Source of the DNA: Parageobacillus thermantarcticus
GTDB taxonomy: Bacteria; Bacillota; Bacilli; Bacillales; Anoxybacillaceae
Direction of reading: 5' to 3'
Length of the DNA stretch: 42,565 bases
NCBI RefSeq assembly: GCF_900111865.1
Contig: NZ_FOJS01000026.1
Location: 1 to 42,565, forward strand
How positions within the stretch are numbered: the first letter of the stretch is position 1; every line of letters starts with the position of its first letter. Position numbers and translations under genes: made by a program. The notes under the pieces were generated by a model. That model worked only from the letters and a program-made list of their open reading frames with translations, made no database searches and was not told where the DNA came from. This document shows, one piece after another, positions 1 to 7,219 of this stretch.

Positions 1-49
1 AAATGGCGGCAGTGTGAGTAAAATGTTTGTGGGAGAAATTCTTAGAATT

Positions 50-98
50 CCCCGATGAGGGGGTTGGGAACGTAGGTTCGCAATCCCCCTCATCGGGG
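50..98. repeat. Perfect 14-bp inverted repeat (stem-loop)
   Basis: CCCCGATGAGGGGG at 50-63 pairs perfectly with CCCCCTCATCGGGG at 85-98 around a 21-nt loop. No T-run follows on either strand, so it is not a standard terminator. It lies just upstream of the ISLre2-like remnant and may be part of that element or an older repeat; the function is unknown. Confidence 0.6.
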
Positions 99-145
99 CC
101 ACCAAGCGAAGCGCGGTAGGATCCCAAGCAGGAAACATGAAAAAA

Positions 146-204
146 GGACTCTCTCCCTGGTAAGATATTCATTGACCACACTATCAAACAGGAGGAGAGA
201 GTCC
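146..204 (+). promoter_or_regulatory. Inverted repeat able to mask the transposase ribosome binding site
   Basis: GGACTCTCTCC (146-156) is the exact reverse complement of GGAGAGAGTCC (194-204). The right arm overlaps the AGGAGG of the transposase start at 206. A transcript entering from outside the element would carry both arms and hide the ribosome binding site. Insertion sequences are known to use this kind of protection against read-through expression; its use here is inference. Confidence 0.5.
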
Positions 205-205
205 C

Positions 206-382
206 ATGAATATTCAACAACATCTTACCACAAATTCGTTGACATGGAAAGAGATCGAACTTGATTTGTTTCGAGCCTTGCAAAACGTCTTCGCCGAACT
301 GTTTACGGCTTTGTTGCGCTTATTTGACAAAACAAATGTGAAGTGCTACAGTCAAAAATATGGTAAACTTTATTATCATTAA
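206..382 (+). pseudogene. ISLre2-family transposase, 5' remnant
   Basis: The ATG at 206 sits 10 bases after a strong AGGAGG. The first ~39 codons (MNIQQHLTTN..., then ELDLFRALQNVF and AELFTALL) resemble the N-terminus of ISLre2 (UPF0236) transposases as I recall them from Geobacillus; full-length proteins are usually 400-500 residues. From about base 320 the reading frame runs into unrelated AT-rich sequence and stops at 382 after 58 codons. The break coincides with the promoter region of the next gene, so the element has lost nearly all of its transposase. The family call rests on a short N-terminal match and the IS-like leader. Confidence 0.5.
324..352 (+). promoter_or_regulatory. Candidate sigma-A promoter for the LysR gene
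   Basis: TTGACA (324-329), a 17-base spacer and TACAGT (347-352) fit a vegetative promoter. The -35 hexamer lies at or next to the break in the ISLre2 remnant, so the promoter of the LysR gene may have been formed or altered by that rearrangement. Confidence 0.45.
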
Positions 383-405
383 AATGTCATAAGGTGTTTG
401 ATTTA

Positions 406-1308
406 ATGGAAATTAAGCAATTGAAGTGTTTTCTTGAGGTTACACGTACTGGCAATTTTACCACTGCCTCTGAGAATCTGTTCATGACGCAGCCTGCTCT
501 CAGTAGAATTATCAAGTCGTTGGAGGATGAAATTGGGGTACCGCTTTTCATCCGTACTAGAAAGAAGCTGATATTAACGGATGCAGGCCGTATTTTAAAA
601 AAACATGCTTTAAAAATTGAAAATCAGCTGCAGCAATTGGATGCGGAACTCGATAAAATGTTTATGCTAAAAAAACGGCAAATTCGCATCGGTCTTCCTA
701 CGATTACCAATTCGATTTTCTTCTCAAAACTGATTGCTTCGTTCCATGAAGAATATCCAGAGGTGATATTCCTATTGGAAGAGGATGGTTCAAAGCCAGT
801 AGAAGAGAAGGTTCTCAATAATTTATTGGATTTTGGGGTAGTGGTTCTTTCCGAAAAAAATGAACATCTCGACAGCTTTAAGTTTGTGAATGAAAAGTTA
901 AAACTAGTCGTCTCCTCCTCTCATCGTCTTGCCGGAAAACAGGAAGTGTCATTGCAGGAATTGAAAGATGAGGACTTTATCATGTTCAACCGCGATTTTG
1001 AGTTAAGGAATCTTGTCATCAATTCTTGTAGAGAAGCTGGCTTTCAACCGAAAATTGTTTCGGAAACATCACAATTAGAGTTTATTCAAGAATTGGTTGC
1101 TTACAATATAGGTATTACTTTGCTGCCTGAAAGTACATGTTTAGAACTATCAGATGATTTTCAAACGATCACCGTCACCAATCCGGACATTGAATGGAAT
1201 CTGGCAATGATTTGGAGAAAGGATGCAAATTTATCACAGATTGCGAAAGAATTTATCCGATTTGCAAAAATAAAGCTGTCGACAGCTAATCCCGGCCAGG
1301 ATTCCTAA
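406..1308 (+). CDS. LysR-family transcriptional regulator
   Basis: This 300-aa protein has the LysR layout: an N-terminal winged helix-turn-helix (residues 1-60, MEIKQLKCFLEV..., with the recognition-helix motif TQPALSRIIKSLEDEIG and then PLFIRT) and a periplasmic-binding-protein-like effector domain from about residue 88. Length is normal for the family. The ATG at 406 is preferred over the in-frame GTG at 394 because AAGGTG (391-396) is correctly spaced for it, and homologues begin at MEI/MDI. The effector is unknown. No divergent partner gene is present because the upstream DNA is an IS remnant, so its usual target may have been lost or may lie elsewhere. A terminator follows directly. Confidence 0.85.
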   Translation: MEIKQLKCFLEVTRTGNFTTASENLFMTQPALSRIIKSLEDEIGVPLFIRTRKKLILTDAGRILKKHALKIENQLQQLDAELDKMFMLKKRQIRIGLPTITNSIFFSKLIASFHEEYPEVIFLLEEDGSKPVEEKVLNNLLDFGVVVLSEKNEHLDSFKFVNEKLKLVVSSSHRLAGKQEVSLQELKDEDFIMFNRDFELRNLVINSCREAGFQPKIVSETSQLEFIQELVAYNIGITLLPESTCLELSDDFQTITVTNPDIEWNLAMIWRKDANLSQIAKEFIRFAKIKLSTANPGQDS

Positions 1309-1330
1309 TCCATATTGAGTCAACAATAAG

Positions 1331-1366
1331 AAGGCTTCCTCTTGTTAAGGGGAAGCTTTTTATTTT
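1331..1366 (+). terminator. Rho-independent terminator after LysR gene
   Basis: AAGGCTTCC (1331-1339) pairs with GGAAGCTTT (1351-1359), followed by a T-rich run. It lies 22 bases after the LysR stop codon. Confidence 0.6.
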
Positions 1367-1602
1367 GTGTATATAGGTGCAACCAAAACGTTTAACATAT
1401 CTTTGACAGAAAAGCCACTTATCGATTTTTCGACTGTCGATCCAATGCTCAGTAAAAGCTACCAATGTGAAAACTTCAAATTGCATCTATATAGGTTAAA
1501 GAGCGCTTCCATACTATTTTGTAATGAATTGTATATAGGATTGGCATTGTATCTTTGAAACCAGCTGTATTATAATTCTTTTTGTAAAAATTCTAATGCA
1601 GA

Positions 1603-1618
1603 TGAAGCGTACGCTTCA
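1603..1618. promoter_or_regulatory. Perfect 16-bp palindrome, candidate operator
   Basis: TGAAGCGTACGCTTCA is a perfect palindrome about 20 bases before the ribosome binding site of the thioesterase gene and ~30 bases after a TATAAT-like -10 (1571-1576). Its position just downstream of the likely transcription start suits a repressor site. The cognate regulator is not identified. Confidence 0.45.
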
Positions 1619-1647
1619 AAAGTATTGTTATATATAAGGTGATCATA

Positions 1648-2163
1648 ATGGAAGCAAAAAAAATGAAAGAGACACGTGTTGTTCAAACCGATCAAGTACT
1701 CATTAATGATTTGAACAATTATCATACATTATTTGGCGGAGTTTTAATGAAAAAGATGGATGCATGTGCGACGCTTTCCGCCCGCAGGCATACAAGGGTA
1801 AAGGAATGTGTTACGGCATCGGTTGACTCCGTTAATTTCCTTGAACCGATCCGGGTGAGTGATTCGGTTTGTATTGAATCGTTTGTTAGCTATACAGGGA
1901 AAAGATCCATGGAGATTTTCTGTAAAGTAATTGCAGAAGATCTGGAAACTGGAAAGCGAAGAATTGCAGCTACAGCATTTTTCACTTTTGTTCCCCTGGA
2001 TGAAAATAAAAGACCGTTGGAAGTACCGCCAGTTATTCCAGAAACTGAGGAAGAAAAATATCTTTACGAAACAGGAAAAGAACGTGAAAAGATTCGCAAG
2101 CTAAAAAGACAAAAAAATAATGAACTCGTGGCCAGACTTTCACTGAATAAACCGTGGGATTAA
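1648..2163 (+). CDS. Acyl-CoA thioesterase, YkhA-like (hot-dog fold)
   Basis: The 171-aa product matches the hot-dog acyl-CoA thioesterase family (YkhA of B. subtilis, ~179 aa; YciA/ACOT type), which hydrolyses cytosolic acyl-CoA to free acid and CoA. Visible features are the early NDLNNYHTLFGGVLMKKMD segment, with the N..LFGG..M.....A pattern of the active-site helix (residues 22-45), the VTASVDSVNFLEPIRVSD strand and a charged C-terminal tail. The ATG at 1648 is chosen over the in-frame GTG at 1639 because AAGGTG at 1636-1641 is well placed for it. The substrate range cannot be read from sequence. A perfect palindrome upstream suggests dedicated repression. Confidence 0.8.
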   Translation: MEAKKMKETRVVQTDQVLINDLNNYHTLFGGVLMKKMDACATLSARRHTRVKECVTASVDSVNFLEPIRVSDSVCIESFVSYTGKRSMEIFCKVIAEDLETGKRRIAATAFFTFVPLDENKRPLEVPPVIPETEEEKYLYETGKEREKIRKLKRQKNNELVARLSLNKPWD

Positions 2164-2187
2164 TACGGAACAAAGGAATGATATAGT

Positions 2188-2559
2188 GTGATAATAGACT
2201 CTAGTTACGATGAGTTGAAAAATGCACAAACCGCTATCGAAAACTTAAAGGCAACAACACCATCCATTTATCGGAAATTTTTAAATATCATCCATTTGAC
2301 CCGTCAATTACAGTATGGATATCAATATATGGGCTCTTTACTAATGGATGAAGACCCAGGTAAATTCCAACCGAAATTCCAAGATGATTATGTATTGTCT
2401 ATCTATCATCAGGAAATCGAAAAACTGAAAGCAGATAAAAGATTTCCGGAATTAAAACAATTGCTGCATTCATATAAACATATTAGCTATGCAAATATAA
2501 GCAAGCTGGCTTTAGGGGAAAAACCAGCAGCATTAATCGGCCCAGCTGTGGTCCATTAA
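2188..2559 (+). CDS. Unknown protein, probably 3'-truncated
   Basis: A 123-aa ORF starting at GTG with AAAGGA 10 bases upstream. It is mostly helical and charged, with no signal peptide or membrane segment. I do not recognise the family. Its frame ends (GPAVVH then stop) where a different frame begins to encode an hsdR C-terminal region, so the natural 3' end has probably been replaced by the deletion that created that remnant. It begins 25 bases after the thioesterase stop codon and may be co-transcribed with it. Confidence 0.45.
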   Translation: MIIDSSYDELKNAQTAIENLKATTPSIYRKFLNIIHLTRQLQYGYQYMGSLLMDEDPGKFQPKFQDDYVLSIYHQEIEKLKADKRFPELKQLLHSYKHISYANISKLALGEKPAALIGPAVVH

Positions 2560-3494
2560 TTGCTCGAAGGGAACTGAAAAAATTTAAAAACCGGACTAAA
2601 TGGGACTCCTTAACGGCGATAGATGTTAATGAAATCAAAGAACATATTTCGCCGCTGATTGTTCCGTTGAATGATGATGAATTTGCGAAACGTTTTGATT
2701 TACTCATGTACACGATTGAGTTGGCAAAACTGCAAACGAAAAATGCCACAAAGCCGATTCGGAGTGTGATTCGCACCGCAGAGGCGTTATCTAAGCTCGG
2801 TTCAATTCCTCAAGTGATGGAACAAAAATACATCATCGAAAAAGTACAAACGGAAGAATTTTGGAGCGAAGCCGATATTTTCGAATTGGAAGCCGTTCGC
2901 GAAGCGTTGCGTGATTTAGTGAAATTCCTTGAAAAAGAAACGCAAAAAATTTACTATACGAACTTTAAAGACCAAGTCTTAGAAGTCAAAGAAAACGGCC
3001 CGATGTTTAATGTCAATGATCTGAAAAATTATCGGAAAAAGGTGGAACATTATCTGCACGAACACCGCGACCAGATGGCCATTTACAAGTTGCGAAATAA
3101 TAAAAAGCTAACCGTCCAAGACTTAAAAACGTTGGAGCATATTCTTTGGAATGAGCTTGGCACACAGGAAGATTATAAAAGAGAATTCGGAGACACACCG
3201 ATTACAAAGCTCGTCCGCCAAATCGTCGGCCTTGACCCGCAGGCAGCCAACGAAGCGTTTTCCGAATTTTTATCAAGCGAACGGTTGAACATCCAACAAA
3301 GCCGTTTTATCAAATTGATCGTCGATTACTTTGTGAAAAACGGAGTCATGGACAAGCGGGTGCTGCAGGAAGAACCGTTTAAAACCGTCGGCAGCATTGT
3401 TGAACTCTTTAAAGACAACATGGACGACGCGCGGAGGATCATTAGCATTATCGATGAGATTAACAGAAATTCAGAAGATATTGTGGGGGCGTAG
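2556..3494 (+). pseudogene. hsdR: Type I restriction enzyme R subunit (hsdR), C-terminal remnant
   Basis: The frame open from 2487 and recognisable from about 2556 to the stop at 3494 encodes the C-terminal region of EcoEI-type HsdR proteins. Matches to the family pattern include DDEFAKRFDLLMYTIELA, the Y-T-F-D segment after a run of K/E, LRNNKKLTVQDLKTLE, VRQIVGLDPQAANEAFSEFL and QSRFIKLIVDYFVKNGVMD. A full HsdR is ~900-1000 aa with nuclease and helicase domains upstream; here only ~310 residues remain, no ribosome binding site precedes a TTG at 2667, and no hsdM or hsdS lies in the window. It is read as a decayed fragment left after loss of a type I restriction locus. As known for the family, this region helps dock HsdR on the methylase, so alone it should not cut DNA. 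Confidence 0.75.
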
Positions 3495-3575
3495 CAAAAG
3501 CGTTCCTTGTGGTAATCTAGTTAGCCGTTGGGGTTGTTGCTAATGCTTCAATATATTCTGTTTTTCTTCGGTGTT

Positions 3576-3623
3576 AAGGCATCTTTGAGGCTGGAAACGT
3601 CTTGAAGATGCCTTATATTTCTT
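3576..3623 (+). terminator. Terminator-like hairpin after hsdR remnant
   Basis: AAGGCATCTT (3576-3585) pairs perfectly with AAGATGCCTT (3605-3614), followed by ATATTTCTT. It lies 80 bases after the hsdR stop codon and probably is the ancestral terminator of that gene. Confidence 0.5.
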
Positions 3624-3839
3624 ATACATATGGAACAAGTACAAAAATTGTCTAGATAGCTTATATTGAGTCAAAATGGTCCGGCAACTATCCAAGAAAA
3701 GTTCAATCTTGGGCCAATGAGTTGGGTATCCTCCCTCTAGAAATGTTGATATATCAAGGTTTCTTGGCATCTTAGGGGTGCCAAAAAAATATTTTTCGAC
3801 AAAACTCATCACATACTTTTGAATTTTTGTTGATATCTA
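3624..3839. other. Gene-free stretch between hsdR remnant and IS110 element
   Basis: No supported gene. A 90-codon frame on the minus strand (3540-3812) lacks a convincing ribosome binding site, resembles nothing I know and runs through the terminator hairpin. Confidence 0.5.
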
Positions 3840-5341
3840 ACAGTCCATGGGTGCGCTTCGCGGCCACTGGATATTTTTGTATTTTTCACTCCAGTGGGGG
3901 GATGTGTATGCGACGCACCTTGGATCTCTGCACAACTGATGAGGACGAACCCTCCCATGTCTCTGGGCATCCTTGTGCCAACATTCCTTCGTTCGGTCTC
4001 TTCACCAGGCAGAGGCCGGCTAAGCTCCTTAAGGGACTCTAGGTCGAATGGATGAAATCGTGCCAGCTTCTCCGTGTCATCTGGTTGTTCAGACAGTTCT
4101 TTTTGCGAAAGGAGGCGACTCTAGGCTGCCTGCGCTTGGGATTGGGAAAAGATATCTTGAATCATTCGTTCCCCATCAAATGCTTGCTGTTTCACACAAA
4201 CCGCGTATAGTACTTTCAATAGCTTGCCACATAACACGACGATCGATTGCTTCTTACGCAACGGGTTGATTGGGCGTGTCGTATAGTACTCGTGCAATTG
4301 ACGGAAAGCCTCATTATGGCGAATCAATGGCATCATCACCCGAAATAGAAGGGCGCGTAGCCGTTTTCGTCCTCGCTTCGAGATTCGTTTTTGCCCCTTG
4401 TATTGCCCTGACGAGTTCTCCTTCAGTGTCAAGCCCGCTAATTTGATGAGTTGCCTCGGATCTTGATACTGGGCAAAGCTTCCGATTTCCGATAACAGTT
4501 CAATGATCGTCGCATCTCCTAGCCCTGGGATCGTTTGGAGCCATTCGTATTCGGCGGTTGTTTGAGCGAGTGCCGTCAACTCTTCTGTGAGGGTTGCGAT
4601 CTCTTGTTCCAATTGGCGATATCGGCGGACAAGCGTGGCGATTTCGATACGGGCCATCTGTTGTCCTTCCGTTATCCCAATCGAATGGCGGGCTACCTCT
4701 AACAGCTTTTGCACTTTCGGCTTCTGTGGGCATTTTAGCGTCTCGCTTTGCCGATAACGCTCCATTAGCCCCTCTACCGTCTGATTCGCAATGTCCATCG
4801 GAAATGGCGTTTTCTCTAACACCACCAATGCCATTTTGCCAAACGACGGAAACACCTGCACAAACTCAGGAAAATAACGATCGAGCCAACGAATCATTTG
4901 ATTTTGGACGGCATTCAACTCTTTTGTCAACGACTCTCGAAACGTACTTCCTGCCCGCAATTCCGCCTCCACCTCATGGAGAATACGTGGATAGCTAAAG
5001 CGTCCGTCTTTGACCAGTTTCGCAATGACCAGAGCATCTTTGGCATCATGCTTCGTTGGCAAGTTGTCGTCGAGCTCTTTTGACCGTTTGACATGCATCG
5101 GGTTGACCATCACCAACGGGATCCCTTTTTCCTCGAGGAAGTAGGCGAGGTTCAACCAGTAATGTCCGGTCGGCTCGATTCCGACGATGACTTCGGTTTT
5201 GCCAAATTCCTTCATCGCTTCTTGTATCGACGCATAGAACTGTTCAAATCCGGATCTCGATTGAATCACAGGAAACGGCTTCTTCAGCACCCGACCTCGT
5301 GCGTCAACCATTGACGCATAATGTTTTTGTTTGGCAATGTC
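3840..5341 (-). mobile_element. IS110-family insertion sequence (IS1111-like layout), ~1.5 kb
   Basis: The element comprises a DEDD transposase gene on the minus strand (4121-5353) and ~280 bases of non-coding DNA after its stop codon. The right boundary is placed at 5341/5342 because sequence from 5342 onward is shared with other MITE copies in the window. The left boundary near 3840 is an estimate from the start of structured, GC-richer non-coding sequence. A long non-coding stretch downstream of the gene is the arrangement known for the IS1111 group. IS110 elements have no classical terminal repeats, so the ends need comparison with other copies. Confidence 0.65.
3864..3897 (-). ncRNA. Stem-loop in IS110 non-coding end, candidate bridge-RNA segment
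   Basis: CCACTGG (3864-3870) and CCAGTGG (3891-3897) form a perfect 7-bp stem in the non-coding part of the IS110 element. Known IS110-family recombinases use a bridge RNA encoded in the element's non-coding end; the region 3840-4120 is the only place here that could encode one. The assignment is inference from position. Confidence 0.35.
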
Positions 5342-5353
5342 GGTCAAGTCCAA
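4121..5353 (-). CDS. IS110-family transposase (DEDD recombinase), N-terminus probably damaged
   Basis: The 410-aa product has the RuvC-like DEDD domain: a first Asp in TDIAKQKHYASMVD, Glu in IVGIEPTGHYW and the TKHDAKDALVIAKL Asp pair; then a coiled-coil linker (RRYRQLEQEIATLTEELTAL) and the transposase-20 domain (IPGLGDATIIELLSEIG, LTLKENSSGQYKG). Family members normally have 6-20 residues ending in a (V/I)G(I/L)D strand before the IAK motif. Here that strand is missing: the first four codons (TTG start, M-D-L-T) lie in the neighbouring MITE and no ribosome binding site is visible. It is probably truncated by the MITE junction and may be inactive, although the rest of the frame is intact. 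Confidence 0.75.
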   Translation of the reverse strand: MDLTDIAKQKHYASMVDARGRVLKKPFPVIQSRSGFEQFYASIQEAMKEFGKTEVIVGIEPTGHYWLNLAYFLEEKGIPLVMVNPMHVKRSKELDDNLPTKHDAKDALVIAKLVKDGRFSYPRILHEVEAELRAGSTFRESLTKELNAVQNQMIRWLDRYFPEFVQVFPSFGKMALVVLEKTPFPMDIANQTVEGLMERYRQSETLKCPQKPKVQKLLEVARHSIGITEGQQMARIEIATLVRRYRQLEQEIATLTEELTALAQTTAEYEWLQTIPGLGDATIIELLSEIGSFAQYQDPRQLIKLAGLTLKENSSGQYKGQKRISKRGRKRLRALLFRVMMPLIRHNEAFRQLHEYYTTRPINPLRKKQSIVVLCGKLLKVLYAVCVKQQAFDGERMIQDIFSQSQAQAA

Positions 5354-5455
5354 ATTATTGTGTAAAATTCCATTGCCAGTACAGTAGACTTGGATTACGG
5401 GAAAATAAAATCGCTTTTTACCGTTTTGTTTTTACACAATTTCGCGGACTTGATC
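5342..5455. mobile_element. 114-bp IS256-type MITE, copy 1
   Basis: The left end GGTCAAGTCCAAATTATTGT with GTAAAA following is inversely repeated at the right end (GTTTTTACACAATT... ending GGACTTGATC at 5455). The AAGTCC...GTGTAAAA terminal pattern is shared with copies at 15031 and 25134 and with the partial element at the window end. There is no coding capacity. The left flank is IS110 sequence, so no target duplication can be checked on that side. Confidence 0.65.
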
Positions 5456-6201
5456 AATATTCCTGAAAATGGCCATGGGGAAATTTGTTAACCAATTTTC
5501 GTGAGCTGAAAAAAGAATTTGTAAATAAAAGGGTTGCAGATGCAAATCAATTTATTGATAATGTACTGTACAGTAAGTTAAGGAATAAATATATTTTATG
5601 GCAAACACTGCTACATCCATATGTTGTCTGCGATCACCACTCAAGGCATGTTGAAAGTGTTGCAAAACTGGTATTGAAGGTGTAAGGCATAAATAAACTC
5701 TTGCGAAAATGAAAATAACGTTTTGCGAGAAACAAGGGGAAAGGGAAATCTTTATTTCTCAAGCCCTTTCTCCTTTTTCATGTCAAAAGTTTATTTTTCG
5801 GTTTTGATTCTGTTTAACAACACTTTTTCGAAACTAAAAAATATCACTGTTACAAAGAAAATTATCATAAATGCAAAACGGGCGAAAACTAGAACTATAT
5901 AAGTAATGAGTTCTGCTGCTCAACAAACATTGATGGATTTTTCGAATGGAGTTATTCGCAATTTAAATGCAAAAAAGACAGAACATTTCATATTCCAATG
6001 TCACCGTTTTTTAGAAAAAGCCAGTTGTAGATGATCTATGCAAAAGAGGATGAGTAAGTCGGACAATCGAGAGGGGGAAGAGTCCTCTCTTGTCCGAAGC
6101 TGATTCATTCTGACGGAAAGATGACAGATTTTTTTGGCTAAATTACTATAACAAGTTTCAACTTTCAGGCTGATCAATGAACTTCACTGTTCTTTTCAAA
6201 G
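5456..6201. other. Long non-coding stretch with hairpins and ORF scraps
   Basis: A 66-codon frame at 5485-5685 (TTG start, no clear ribosome binding site) and a 42-codon frame at 5906-6034 are the only open frames. I recognise neither and they may be decayed gene ends. A terminator-like hairpin lies at about 5731-5785 (GGGGAAAGGG / CCCTTTCTCC then TTTTTC). A bulged hairpin lies at 6059-6097: TCGGACAA and GAGAGG pair with CCTCTC and TTGTCCGA. Confidence 0.4.
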
Positions 6202-6906
6202 TTAAAATCTTATTTTTATTATTTTTTTGCCGGCAATTTCTTTATGTTCTTTATTTAGCACTTCACTTGTCATTAGTTTAATCCATTCTAAATGATTACT
6301 CTTAGCTTTGTCTTCTTGCCCATGAACATGGTTATTTAAAGGAAATCCCATGTTGCCTATCTTCTCTTCGTTGCCGCTATACATGCCGTTTAATTCTTCA
6401 AGATAAAAATCATTTTCCCAAGTCATCTTTTCCCCTGAGCTTGTTTCTAATAAAGCGATTGGTGCGAAGTATACTTCTTCATTTGTCGTATTTTTAATCT
6501 TCATCTGCACTCTTACAAAATCAAACTCTTCTGCTTCGTGTGTAAATCCATGGAAAAAGTCAATTAAGTTATATGCTGGAAGATAATGGAGTACTTTGAT
6601 ATCTAATATGGTTAACTCCATAGGACCGATGTTATACGTTTTGTTCACCTCTTTTATGTCTTCTAATATCAATTTTCCTTTTTCATCCCAAAATGAATCA
6701 CCGACTTTTTGTAATGACGAATCGTCTGTAACTTGAGGATTACCGCTATATTCTGTCTTTGAATAATCGGTCTTATTTGCTTCGTTTTCTCTTATTTCGC
6801 TTTGATTAGCAGCTTTTGCCTGAGTTATTTCTTCTTTTTTATCTTGATTGGCTGAACATCCAAATAACAGCATAAAACTTAAAATCAATGGAACATATTT
6901 CACCAT
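6202..6906 (-). CDS. Lipoprotein of unknown function
   Basis: A 234-aa lipoprotein. The N-terminus MVKYVPLILSFMLLFGC is a short lipoprotein signal with the lipobox LFGC, so Cys17 should be lipidated and the protein anchored outside the membrane. Residues 20-60 are a charged, low-complexity linker; the rest looks like a beta-rich domain, possibly DUF4352-like (pattern ...VRVQMKIKNTTNEEVYFAP...). The start at 6906 is fixed by AGGAGGA at 6913-6919 with 6-base spacing; upstream in-frame codons lack such a site. It is divergent from the alkaline phosphatase gene across a 313-base AT-rich gap. Substrate or partner is unknown. Confidence 0.75.
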   Translation of the reverse strand: MVKYVPLILSFMLLFGCSANQDKKEEITQAKAANQSEIRENEANKTDYSKTEYSGNPQVTDDSSLQKVGDSFWDEKGKLILEDIKEVNKTYNIGPMELTILDIKVLHYLPAYNLIDFFHGFTHEAEEFDFVRVQMKIKNTTNEEVYFAPIALLETSSGEKMTWENDFYLEELNGMYSGNEEKIGNMGFPLNNHVHGQEDKAKSNHLEWIKLMTSEVLNKEHKEIAGKKIIKIRF

Positions 6907-7120
6907 TCGTGTTCCTCCTAAAACGGAATTTTTCAGTAGCATAAGTTTATGATAATGAAGAAATGTGAATTTTCCTTTAATATAAATTAAATGAATGTAA
7001 ATTAGTGTAAAATTGCATATCCTTTTTGAAACATTGCGTCTAGAATGAATAGTTTTCATACAGCTAGTTAAGTTTAATTTTTATAGGCTAGAACTAACTT
7101 AATTGTTTTATATTTATATT

Positions 7121-7167
7121 TTCATAAATTTTACAAATATTAATAAAGAATTCATAATCAATTAATA
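7121..7167 (+). promoter_or_regulatory. Candidate Pho box (tandem hexamers)
   Basis: TTCATA (7121), TTACAA (7131), TAATAA (7141), TTCATA (7151) and TTAATA (7162) recur with a 10-11 base period. B. subtilis PhoP binds direct repeats of TT(A/T/C)ACA with about 11-bp spacing upstream of phosphatase genes. The hexamers here are imperfect, the region is AT-rich, and the match is supported mainly by the gene downstream. The rest of the gap 6907-7120 holds nothing else recognisable. Confidence 0.4.
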
Positions 7168-7219
7168 CAATCGTTGTATGTTTATCATTGATATAAAACA
7201 TTGTAAGGAGGTTTTGCAT

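Noticed and set aside
3540-3812. 90-codon minus-strand frame
   Set aside because: No recognisable family, no ribosome binding site, and it crosses the terminator hairpin of the hsdR remnant.
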